Source: Variovorax sp. KBW07 (GTDB lineage Bacteria > Pseudomonadota > Gammaproteobacteria > Burkholderiales > Burkholderiaceae_C). Taken from it: DNA of 64,000 nucleotides. Each line of letters opens with the position of its first letter. The stretch's first letter is position 1. The notes under the pieces are model-generated. The model did no database searches. It had not been told where the DNA came from and saw nothing but the letters and a program-made list of their open reading frames with translations. The stretch lies in contig NZ_QAJK01000024.1 of NCBI RefSeq assembly GCF_003852515.1, positions 6,564-70,563 on the forward strand, given 5' to 3'. The position numbers were made by a program, and so were the translations under genes. This document shows, one piece after another, positions 51,057 through 59,080 of this stretch.

Positions 51057-53648
51057 ATGAACGAAGGCCACCCTGTACAGGCCCTGTGGTGCGATCCCGC
51101 CGACGGCGTTGTCGCGCGGATCGTCCGCGCGCTCGCCGAGCGCCAGTTGCACGCCGCCCGCACCGTCGTGCTGGTGCCCTATGCGCAGCTGATGGGCGTG
51201 GCGCGGGGCATGTGGGCGCGTTGCGGCAGCCCCGGCTTCGTGCCGCGCTTCGAAACCACCCACAACTGGGCACGCAGCGCGGGCGGGTTCGTTCCGACCG
51301 GCTACGACATTGCGCACGACATGGCGCGCGACCTCGTCACGGCCCAGGCCCTGCTGTCGCAGTCCGGCTTCAACGCCGAGCGCTTCGCCCTGGCTGGCCG
51401 GCTGGTCGAGCTGGCCTACCAACTGGCGCCGCTCGCGGCAGCCGTCTCGCCCGAAGAACGCGGTGCCGAATGGGCGCAGCGCGCGTCTCAGGTGGCCGAT
51501 GCCGGCAGCGAGTCCGAGTGGTTTCGCACCGAAAGCGCACTGATCCGCATCGCCGTCGCCTGGGTCGCGAACTCGGGCTTTGCCACCGATGTGCTGATGC
51601 GCGAGTCCACGCGCGATCAGGTCGATGCGCTGATCGTGCTCGAAGGCTTCCAGACCGATCCCCTGACGCAATCGCTCTGCAACCTGTGGGGCGACCGCGC
51701 CTTTCACCTGTCCCTGGTGCCCTCGAATGCACCGGCGGAGCCCGCGGCTTCGCACGTTGCGCTCGACCCCGAAGACGAGGCCGAACTGGCCGCAGCCTGC
51801 GTGCTGCAGCACCTTGCCGAAGGGCGCGCGCCGGTCGCGCTGATCGCGACCGACCGCGCGCTCACGCGCCGCATCAGCGCCCAGCTGAAGGCCCAGGGCA
51901 TCGTCACGCACGACGAAACCGGCTGGAAGCTTTCCACCACCCGTGCCGCTGCCACGCTGATGAGCGCGCTGCGCGCCTGCACGCACGACGCCGGCAGCGA
52001 CCAGGTGCTCGAATGGCTCAAGAGCAGCGCCGGCGGCGATGCGATGGCCGTGCAATCGCTCGAAGTTCGCCTTCGCCGAGAGGGCGTGCGCGAGTGGTCG
52101 GCCTGGTGCGCACTGGCGGCACGCAGCGAGAAGCCGCAAGACGTGGCGCTGCTGTCCTTCACCGAGGCCATCGAGGCGCGCCGCGCGCCCATGATCCGTT
52201 CCCGGCCGCTGGCCGAATGGCTTCGCGCGCTGCGCGAACTGCTGGAGGCCGGCGAGCAATGGGAGCCGCTCGCGGACGACCTCGCCGGCGGCAAGGTGAT
52301 CGGCGCGCTGTGGCTCGATGCCGACGCCCATGGCGACGACGGCGATTTTCCCGGCGGCCGTCACACGCTCGCCGAGTTCACGGCCTGGGTGCGCGACGTG
52401 CTCGAAGACGCGAGCTTCGTGCCGCCCGCGGGTGACCAGGCACCGAAGGTCGTGGTCTTGCCGCTCTATCAACTGCTGGGGCGCGCATTCGGCGCCGTGG
52501 TCATTCCCGGGTGCGACGATCGGCGCCTGCCCGCATCGCCCGAGCCGCCCGGCAACTGGAGCGCAGCCCAACGCGCCGACCTGGGCCTGCCTTCGCGCGA
52601 GGTGCTCGAAGCTGCGCAGCGCGCTGCCTGGGCCGCGGCGCTGCACAACCCTTCTTGCGAAATCTTGTGGCGCCAGTCCGACGCCACCGGCGAGCCGGTA
52701 AGCCCGAGCCCCCTGGTGCAGGCGCTGCACCTGGACCATGCCCTGCAGCCCACCGCCGACCCGCGCACGCCGCGCGAGGTTCCGGTGCAGCCCACCGCCT
52801 ACCCGACGCCTTCGGGCGCATTGCTGCCTTTGCAGAACATCTCGACCAGCGTCTACGAAGACCTGCGCCGTTGCCCCTATCGCTTCTTCGCGTTGCGGCA
52901 ACTGGGCCTGCGCAGCGCCGACGAGCTCGATGCCGAGATCGACAAGCGCGACTTCGGCAACTGGCTGCACGCCGTGCTGGGGCATTTCCAGGAGGCGCTG
53001 CTCGAAACCCCGACGCAAGATGCGCAGGAGCGCATCGCACGCATCGAGGACGCCGCCCAGCGTGCGACGCGCGAACTCGGCCTGTCGGACGCCGAATTCC
53101 TGCCGTTCGCCGCTGCGTGGCCGGCGGTGCGCGACGGTTACCTCGAATGGCTCGTGCGGCACGAGGCGGGCGGCGCGGTCTTCGTCGAAGCCGAGCCCTG
53201 GAAAGAGCAGCCGCTGGGCGAGCTGCGCCTGATCGGCCGGCTCGACCGCGTCGATCGCACCGCCGATGGCAAGGCCTTCGTGATCGACTACAAGACTGAG
53301 TCCGCCACCGTCTCCAAGGAGCGAGTGAAAGACCCGACCGAAGACACGCAGCTCGCCTTCTACGCGGCCCTGGTGGCCGACGACACCTTGCGCGCGGCCT
53401 ATGTGAACGTGGGCGAAAAATCCTCCGGCACGCAGACCGTCGAGCAGCCCGCGGTGGTGGAGGCACGGGACGCGCTGGTGGCAGGCATCATCAGCGACTT
53501 CACCCGCATCGCGCAGGGCGCGCCGCTGCCGCCGCTGGGGGAGGGCGGGGTCTGCGACTACTGCGCCGCACGCGGCCTGTGCCGCAAGGATTTCTGGAGC
53601 GATGAGGCTCCCCGGGGTGGCCCGGCAGGTGGAGGCGAAACGAAATGA
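51057..53648 (+). CDS. AddB-like PD-(D/E)XK nuclease, recombination/repair protein
   Basis: An 863-residue protein, the nuclease partner of the helicase-nuclease encoded next. The N-terminal two thirds are an inactivated helicase-like region. The C-terminal RecB-type nuclease has 'LIGRLDRVDR' and 'KAFVIDYKTES' (metal ligands D and DYK). Four cysteines are placed as in AddB: C606 in 'RRCPYRFFAL', then C833, C836 and C842 in 'GVCDYCAARGLC', the C-(n)-C-2-C-5-C pattern that holds a 4Fe-4S cluster. Shorter than Firmicute AddB. Its end overlaps the addA-like ATG by four bases (ATGA). Confidence 0.9.
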   Translation: MNEGHPVQALWCDPADGVVARIVRALAERQLHAARTVVLVPYAQLMGVARGMWARCGSPGFVPRFETTHNWARSAGGFVPTGYDIAHDMARDLVTAQALLSQSGFNAERFALAGRLVELAYQLAPLAAAVSPEERGAEWAQRASQVADAGSESEWFRTESALIRIAVAWVANSGFATDVLMRESTRDQVDALIVLEGFQTDPLTQSLCNLWGDRAFHLSLVPSNAPAEPAASHVALDPEDEAELAAACVLQHLAEGRAPVALIATDRALTRRISAQLKAQGIVTHDETGWKLSTTRAAATLMSALRACTHDAGSDQVLEWLKSSAGGDAMAVQSLEVRLRREGVREWSAWCALAARSEKPQDVALLSFTEAIEARRAPMIRSRPLAEWLRALRELLEAGEQWEPLADDLAGGKVIGALWLDADAHGDDGDFPGGRHTLAEFTAWVRDVLEDASFVPPAGDQAPKVVVLPLYQLLGRAFGAVVIPGCDDRRLPASPEPPGNWSAAQRADLGLPSREVLEAAQRAAWAAALHNPSCEILWRQSDATGEPVSPSPLVQALHLDHALQPTADPRTPREVPVQPTAYPTPSGALLPLQNISTSVYEDLRRCPYRFFALRQLGLRSADELDAEIDKRDFGNWLHAVLGHFQEALLETPTQDAQERIARIEDAAQRATRELGLSDAEFLPFAAAWPAVRDGYLEWLVRHEAGGAVFVEAEPWKEQPLGELRLIGRLDRVDRTADGKAFVIDYKTESATVSKERVKDPTEDTQLAFYAALVADDTLRAAYVNVGEKSSGTQTVEQPAVVEARDALVAGIISDFTRIAQGAPLPPLGEGGVCDYCAARGLCRKDFWSDEAPRGGPAGGGETK

Positions 53649-56600
53649 GCGGCGCAGCCTACGAACACAACGGCAAGCACGTCGCGCGCGAAGCCTTCTA
53701 CACCGTCGCCTGCGACCCGCGCCGCTCGGTCGCCGTCGAGGCCTGCGCCGGCGCGGGCAAGACCTGGATGCTGGTGTCGCGCATCCTGCGCGCGCTGCTC
53801 GAAGAAGGCGAATCGGCCTGCGAGCCGCACGAGATACTGGCCATCACCTTCACCAAGAAGGCGGCCGGCGAAATGCGCGAGCGGCTCGACCAGTGGCTGG
53901 AGCAGTTCGCCGAACAACCGCCCGAAGAACTGGTGAAGCAGTTGGTGATGCGCGGTGTCGATCCCGCTGCCGCGCTCGCCGCGGTGCCGCGCCTGAAGGG
54001 GCTCTACAGGCGCCTGCTCGAAGGCGGCCGGCCGGTGCAGTTCCGCACCTTCCACGCTTGGTTTGCGGGCCTGCTGCGCAATGCACCGCTGGCGGTGCTG
54101 CGCGAGCTGGGCCTGCCGTCAAACTACGAACTGCTCGAAGACGATGCCGAGGCGCGCAGCCACACCTGGCGGCCCTTCTTCGAGGCGGTCACCGCCGACA
54201 AGAACGCGCTGGCCGACTACTACGCCGTCGTCGCCACGCATGGCCGTTCACAGACCGCCAAGGCACTCGGCGAAGCGCTGTCGAAGCGCGTCGAGTTCCT
54301 GCTCGCCGATGCCAACGACGTCGTCGACAGCGGCGTGCAGCCCGCCGGCCTGCTGTTCCCCGCGTATGCCGATGCGGCCGATCCGGCCGAGGTGCTGTTC
54401 GATACGCCGGCCATCTGCGACGCCCTCTGGGCTGCCGCGCGGGCATTGGGCCGTGCCAGCGCGCCGACTTTCTCGGCCAAGGGCAGCGAGCTGGAGCAGG
54501 CCATCAGCGCGCGCCATGCGCAGGGCGTGCTCGATGCGCTGCTGACGCAAAAGGGCGAGGCGCGCAAGTTCAGCGAAAAGCTCGCCGGGCTGGAACAGGT
54601 GCGCATCGCGCAGGGCCATGCCATCGAGCACGGTGCCGCACAGGCCCAGCACGCGTCATGGCTTTTTCAGCAGCGCATGGCGCGGCTCACGCGCATCCTG
54701 ATCGCAACCTTCGCCGAGGTGAAGCGCGCGCATGGCTGGGTCGACATGAACGATGTCGAGCAGGCCGCGCAACTGCTGCTGGGCCAGTCGGCCCTGTCGG
54801 GCTGGGTGCAGGAGCGGCTCGACGCACGCATCGCCCATCTGCTGATCGACGAGTTCCAGGACACCAATCCGCTGCAATGGCAGGCGCTGTATGGCTGGCT
54901 CAGCGCGTACACCGGCGCGCAGGGCCGGGCGCCGCGCGTCTTCATCGTGGGCGATCCGAAGCAGAGCATCTACCGCTTCCGCCGCGCCGAGCCGCAGGTG
55001 TTCATTGCCGCCAAGAAATTCGTGCGCGAAGGGCTCGACGGCGAGCTGCTCAACTGCGACCACACGCACCGCAATGCACGCGCGGTCGTCGGCCTGGTCA
55101 ACCAGGCGATGCTGGCCGCGCAGGAGGCCGGTGAGTTCGACGGCTATCGCGCCCACACCACCGAGCGTGGCGACGAGGGCGAACTGCTCAAGCTGCCCGC
55201 CATCGACCGCGACGCGCTCGGCTCTGCCGTGGAAGCGGCGCCTGCCGACGACGGCATGCTGCACTGGCGCGACAGCCTCGTCACGCCGCGCGTGCTGCCT
55301 GAAGAACAGCTGCTGCAGAAAGAGTGCGAGCAGGCCGCGCGCTGGGTGGTGCAACGCATTGCCGACGGCACGCCGCCACGGCAGATCATGGTGCTCGCGC
55401 GCCGCCGCAGCCGCCTGTCCGCCATGCAGGACGCATTGCGGCAGCGCCACATTCCCGTGCAGCAGCCCGAGAAGAACGAGTTGCACGACGCCCCCGAAGT
55501 GCAGGACATGGTCGCGCTGATCGATGCGCTGGTGTCGCCCGCGCACGACCTGTCTTTGGCGCAGGCGCTCAAGTCGCCGCTGTTCGGCATCGACGACGAG
55601 GCGCTGGTGCAACTGGCGCTGCGCCAACGCGAGCGGCCGTCGGCCAGCTGGTTCGGCTTGATCCAGAAGGGTGAAGGCCTGCCGCCGGTGCTGGTCGACG
55701 CCGGGGTCAAGCTCAAGAAATGGCAGCGCTGGCTGATGGCCATACCGCCTCACGATGCGCTCGACGCCATCTTTCACGATGGCGACGTGCTCGCGAAATT
55801 CGGCGCCGCCGTGCCTGCCTCCATGCGGCAGGGCGCGCTGGCCAATCTGCGCGGCTTGCTCTCGGCATCGCTCGATATCGACGGCGCGCGTTTTGCCACG
55901 CCTTATGCGCTGGTGCGAGCCCTGCGTGCTGGTGGCGTGCGTGCGCCCTCCGTGGCCGCGCCCGATGCCGTTCAACTGCTGACCGTGCACGGCGCCAAGG
56001 GCCTGGAAGCCGACACCGTGCTGATGCTCGATTGCGATGCCGCGCCGCCGCGTGCGCAGACCATGGGCGTGCTGGTCGAATGGAAGGGCAGCGACAGCGC
56101 GCCCACGCGCTTCGTCTTTCTCGCGAGCGAGAAAACGCCGCCCCTCTGCGCGGCGCCGTTGCTCGAAGAAGAGCAGCGCGCGCGCCATCGCGAAGAACTC
56201 AACGGCCTGTACGTCGCGACAACGCGGGCGCGCGAACGGCTGGTGCTGTCGTCGGTTCGGCCGGCGCGTGGTGCCAACGAAGGCAGTTGGTGGACGCGGC
56301 TGGAGCCGCTGTGCGAGCCCACCGAGGCCGATGAGCCGCTGGTCGCGCCGCCCATCGAGACGGGTGTGGCCAGCTTCGCGATGAAGCGGATGCCTGTGCT
56401 GCCCGAGTCCGCCACCGAGCAGCCTTCCGCCAAGAAAGCAGCCGATGCCACGGTCGATGCGCGCGCCGCGGCCTTTGGCCAGGCCATGCACCGGCTGCTC
56501 GAATGGGCGGTGCCGGGCGAGCCGCTGCCGCCGGCCCATGTGCGCGCCGCGGCCCGCGAATTCATGCTCGATGCCCAGCAGGCGCGCGGTGCCGCGACGC

Positions 56601-56905
56601 TGGCCGAACGCATCCGCGCCGGCGCCGGTGCCTGGGTGTGGGACGATCGCAGGGTCGACTGGCATGGCAACGAAGTCACGCTGGTCCATGAAGGAGAGAC
56701 CTTGCGCATCGACCGCCTGGTGCGCGAGCGCGCCAGCGGTGCCTGGTGGATCCTCGACTACAAATCTGCCGCGCGCCCCGAACGGGACGCGGCGCTGATC
56801 GCACAGATGCAGCGCTACCGCGCGGCAGTGCAACATGCCTACCCCGGTGCCACGGTGCGCGTCGCGTTCCTCACCGGGCAGGGCGAACTGGTAAATCTCG
56901 AATGA
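53645..56905 (+). CDS. AddA-like UvrD/Rep-family helicase-nuclease
   Basis: A 1086-residue DNA helicase with a C-terminal nuclease. Walker A is 'EACAGAGKTWMLVSRI' (about 32-45), motif Ia 'ITFTKKAAGEMRERL', motif II 'LLIDEFQDTNPLQWQ', motif III/IV 'FIVGDPKQSIYRFRRAEP', motif V 'LTVHGAKGLEADTVLMLD' and motif VI 'YVATTRARERLVLSS'. The last 150 residues are a RecB-type nuclease with 'LRIDRLVRE' and 'WWILDYKSAA'. With the AddB-like protein it should resect double-strand breaks for RecA loading. Translation is coupled on both sides. Confidence 0.93.
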   Translation: MSGAAYEHNGKHVAREAFYTVACDPRRSVAVEACAGAGKTWMLVSRILRALLEEGESACEPHEILAITFTKKAAGEMRERLDQWLEQFAEQPPEELVKQLVMRGVDPAAALAAVPRLKGLYRRLLEGGRPVQFRTFHAWFAGLLRNAPLAVLRELGLPSNYELLEDDAEARSHTWRPFFEAVTADKNALADYYAVVATHGRSQTAKALGEALSKRVEFLLADANDVVDSGVQPAGLLFPAYADAADPAEVLFDTPAICDALWAAARALGRASAPTFSAKGSELEQAISARHAQGVLDALLTQKGEARKFSEKLAGLEQVRIAQGHAIEHGAAQAQHASWLFQQRMARLTRILIATFAEVKRAHGWVDMNDVEQAAQLLLGQSALSGWVQERLDARIAHLLIDEFQDTNPLQWQALYGWLSAYTGAQGRAPRVFIVGDPKQSIYRFRRAEPQVFIAAKKFVREGLDGELLNCDHTHRNARAVVGLVNQAMLAAQEAGEFDGYRAHTTERGDEGELLKLPAIDRDALGSAVEAAPADDGMLHWRDSLVTPRVLPEEQLLQKECEQAARWVVQRIADGTPPRQIMVLARRRSRLSAMQDALRQRHIPVQQPEKNELHDAPEVQDMVALIDALVSPAHDLSLAQALKSPLFGIDDEALVQLALRQRERPSASWFGLIQKGEGLPPVLVDAGVKLKKWQRWLMAIPPHDALDAIFHDGDVLAKFGAAVPASMRQGALANLRGLLSASLDIDGARFATPYALVRALRAGGVRAPSVAAPDAVQLLTVHGAKGLEADTVLMLDCDAAPPRAQTMGVLVEWKGSDSAPTRFVFLASEKTPPLCAAPLLEEEQRARHREELNGLYVATTRARERLVLSSVRPARGANEGSWWTRLEPLCEPTEADEPLVAPPIETGVASFAMKRMPVLPESATEQPSAKKAADATVDARAAAFGQAMHRLLEWAVPGEPLPPAHVRAAAREFMLDAQQARGAATLAERIRAGAGAWVWDDRRVDWHGNEVTLVHEGETLRIDRLVRERASGAWWILDYKSAARPERDAALIAQMQRYRAAVQHAYPGATVRVAFLTGQGELVNLE

Positions 56906-58164
56906 CTGTTTCTCCTGTCGTCGCCGTGATCGGCGGCGGACCCGCCGGCCTGATGGCGGCCGAAGTATTGAGCGCGTCCGGCGCGCAAGTGCACCTGTAC
57001 GACGCCATGCCCTCCGTGGGCCGCAAGTTCCTGCTGGCCGGCCGCGGCGGCCTGAACCTCACGCATTCCGAGCCCTTCGACGTGTTCATGAGCCGCTTCG
57101 GCGAGCGCCGCGCGCAGCTCGAGCCGATGCTCGTGCAGTTCGGCCCGCAGCAGGTGCGCGAATGGGCGACCGGCCTCGGCATCGAGACGTTCGTCGGCAC
57201 CTCGGGCCGCGTGTTTCCGACCGACATGAAGGCTGCGCCGCTGCTGCGCGCGTGGCTGCAGCGGCTGCGTGCGGCGGGTGTGCGGTTTCATATGCGCCAT
57301 CGCTGGCTGGGTGCTGGGGATGGGGCGTTCGATGCCGCTGCCTTGCGGTTCGCGACGCCGGCGGGCGAAGTCGCGGTGAAGGCCGATGCCGTGGTGCTGG
57401 CACTGGGCGGCGCAAGCTGGGCGCGTCTGGGGTCGGACGGTGCTTGGGCGCCGTGGCTGGAGGCGCAGGGCGTGGATATCGCGCCGTTGCTGCCCGCCAA
57501 TTGCGGCTTCGATGGCAGTGGCTGGAGCGAGCATTTCTCCAGCCGCTTCGCGGGCCAGCCTTTCAAATCGGTCGCCATTTCGTTCACCGACAGCCAGGGG
57601 CGCCGCTTTGCGCGCAAGGGCGAGTTCGTGGCGACTGCCACGGGCATCGAGGGGAGCCTGATCTATGCGGCGTCGGCGCTGTTGCGCGACGAGATTGCCG
57701 CACAGGGCAGCGCGACGCTGTTGCTGGACCTGTTGCCCGACCGGACGGCCGAACAGGTTCTGGCCGCTGTGAAGCACCCACGCGGCGCACGCTCCTTGAG
57801 CAGCCACCTCAAGAGCCGGCTCGGGCTCGAAGGCATCAAGGCCGGCGTGCTGCACGAGGCGCTCAGCCGCGAGGCCATGCAAGACCCGGCGCAACTGGCG
57901 GCCACGATCAAGGCGGTGCCGCTGAAGCTGGTCGCGACGCGGCCGGTTGACGAAGCAATCAGCACGGCGGGCGGCGTGCGCTTCGAGGCGCTCGACGCGC
58001 AACTCATGGCGAGCGCCTTGCCCGGCGTGTTCGCGGCAGGGGAGATGCTGGACTGGGAGGCGCCGACCGGCGGCTATCTGCTGACGGCGTCGATGGCGAG
58101 TGGCGCGGCGGCTGCGCGCGGGGTTGTCGATCGGCTGGGCCTCCGGGCGCCCCGGGCCGACTGA
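56902..58164 (+). CDS. HI0933-like NAD(P)/FAD-dependent oxidoreductase
   Basis: A 420-residue flavoprotein. The FAD-binding Rossmann motif is 'VVAVIGGGPAGLMAAEVLSA', followed by 'VGRKFLLAGRGGLNLTHSEP', the family signature. The end has 'GVFAAGEMLDWEAPTGGYLL', the second FAD contact. The enzyme reaction is not known for this family (sometimes called TIGR03862/BaiN-like). Its ATG overlaps the helicase stop (ATGA), so it is in the same translation unit, although no link to DNA repair is established. Confidence 0.9.
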   Translation: MTVSPVVAVIGGGPAGLMAAEVLSASGAQVHLYDAMPSVGRKFLLAGRGGLNLTHSEPFDVFMSRFGERRAQLEPMLVQFGPQQVREWATGLGIETFVGTSGRVFPTDMKAAPLLRAWLQRLRAAGVRFHMRHRWLGAGDGAFDAAALRFATPAGEVAVKADAVVLALGGASWARLGSDGAWAPWLEAQGVDIAPLLPANCGFDGSGWSEHFSSRFAGQPFKSVAISFTDSQGRRFARKGEFVATATGIEGSLIYAASALLRDEIAAQGSATLLLDLLPDRTAEQVLAAVKHPRGARSLSSHLKSRLGLEGIKAGVLHEALSREAMQDPAQLAATIKAVPLKLVATRPVDEAISTAGGVRFEALDAQLMASALPGVFAAGEMLDWEAPTGGYLLTASMASGAAAARGVVDRLGLRAPRAD

Positions 58165-58215
58165 TCTTCGGCCGGGAGAAACGTTGCAAGCCCTGTCCGG
58201 GCTTGCATGTCCCTG

Positions 58216-58548
58216 TCAGGTGTTGTCCTTGACGGTCTTCGTCGTGCCGTTTGCCTTGACCGAGGCAATGCCCGTTTCGCGCGACTGCTCCGAGGCATAC
58301 ATCTGGCTCGTGCCGATGACCTGATGGTTCGCAGCCCTGAGGTTGAAGAACAACTTTCCGTTGGTGGCAGTCTTTTTTTCATAGCGGTCGTCGGCCGAGC
58401 AGTTGGCCTGTACGGAGGCAATGCCGTTTTCCGCCGAGCCCTTGGCGACGTACTGTTCGCTGGTCAAGATGCTCTCGCCATTGCCTGCCTTGAGAACGAA
58501 AAAGTACTGACCGTTGGTGCTTTTGCTCAATTCAAACCAGCCTGCCAT
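58216..58548 (-). CDS. YegP-like DUF1508 protein (tandem repeat)
   Basis: A 110-residue protein made of two copies of the DUF1508 motif: 'GWFELSKSTNGQYFFVLKAG' with 'GIASVQAN', and 'YEKKTATNGKLFFNLRAANH' with 'GIASVKAN'. The two halves pair into one small alpha/beta unit in known structures. The function is unknown; YegP-like proteins are linked to stress in some species. Converges with the flavoprotein gene (51 bp between stops). Confidence 0.88.
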   Translation of the reverse strand: MAGWFELSKSTNGQYFFVLKAGNGESILTSEQYVAKGSAENGIASVQANCSADDRYEKKTATNGKLFFNLRAANHQVIGTSQMYASEQSRETGIASVKANGTTKTVKDNT

Positions 58549-58805
58549 TTTTGGATGCTCCTGTGATGGAGAGCGCAGCGTCGACGCCGCCGGTTCTCCT
58601 GCCAGATTCAAAATCGAATCCGCGCAGAGCCTATTCCGTGAGGGCGCAGTGGACAAGCCTGGCCTCGAGGAATCTGGAAGGACGACGAATTTGTTCACGA
58701 ACGGCAGAACTCGCGGGTCGCGACGATCTAGCGAGGTTCTGCAGAGCGGTGCTTGCCGCACTTGATGCGCGCGAGTTCCCGGGAACTCGCGGCTTTTGAT
58801 GTTAG
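58549..58805. other. Gap between the yegP-like gene and ffs
   Basis: No gene seen. It carries the upstream region of the yegP-like gene (reverse strand) and the 22-base palindrome at 58770-58791. A partly degenerate AT-richer segment around 58600-58640 may hold its promoter, but no clear -35/-10 pair was found. Confidence 0.4.
58770..58791. terminator. Perfect 22-base palindrome next to ffs
   Basis: CGCGAGTTCCCGGGAACTCGCG is fully self-complementary. On the plus strand it is followed by GCTTTTGAT. On the reverse strand it comes 15 bases after the end of the 4.5S RNA but lacks a T tract. It may end or protect the 3' side of the RNA transcript, or be a protein-binding site. Confidence 0.45.
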
Positions 58806-58906
58806 GTTGACGAGCCTTACCCCTGGCACTGACTACGCAGTTAGGGCTGCTTGGTTCCCCACCTGACCCGGTTGGCCACTTCACCATGCAGGGAGGCCCG
58901 TCAGCC
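58806..58906 (-). ncRNA. ffs: 4.5S signal recognition particle RNA (small bacterial type)
   Basis: On the reverse strand the conserved SRP apical domain is present: GGTCAGG, then GGGGAA, then CAAGCAGCC, the sequence bound by Ffh. The flanks GGCTGACGGGCC... and ...AAGGCTCGTCAACC can pair into the long hairpin expected of a roughly 100-nt RNA. The ends are placed by that pairing and may be off by a few bases. The gene is divergent from dnaX, an arrangement common in Burkholderiales. Confidence 0.9.
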
Positions 58907-59080
58907 TGCATTCTAACCCGCACGCCGCGCGCACTTTCGTGCCGCTTCGCCAATCCCTTTCAGGGGGAGCGGCATCGGGGCCCAGGCAAGGCCTGCCTCC
59001 ACCGTCTCACGAAAAAGACAAGCTCTTTTGATTGCAGGGTCGGCCCGGAGAGGGCCGCTGCGCCTTTTAGAATGCCCGCA

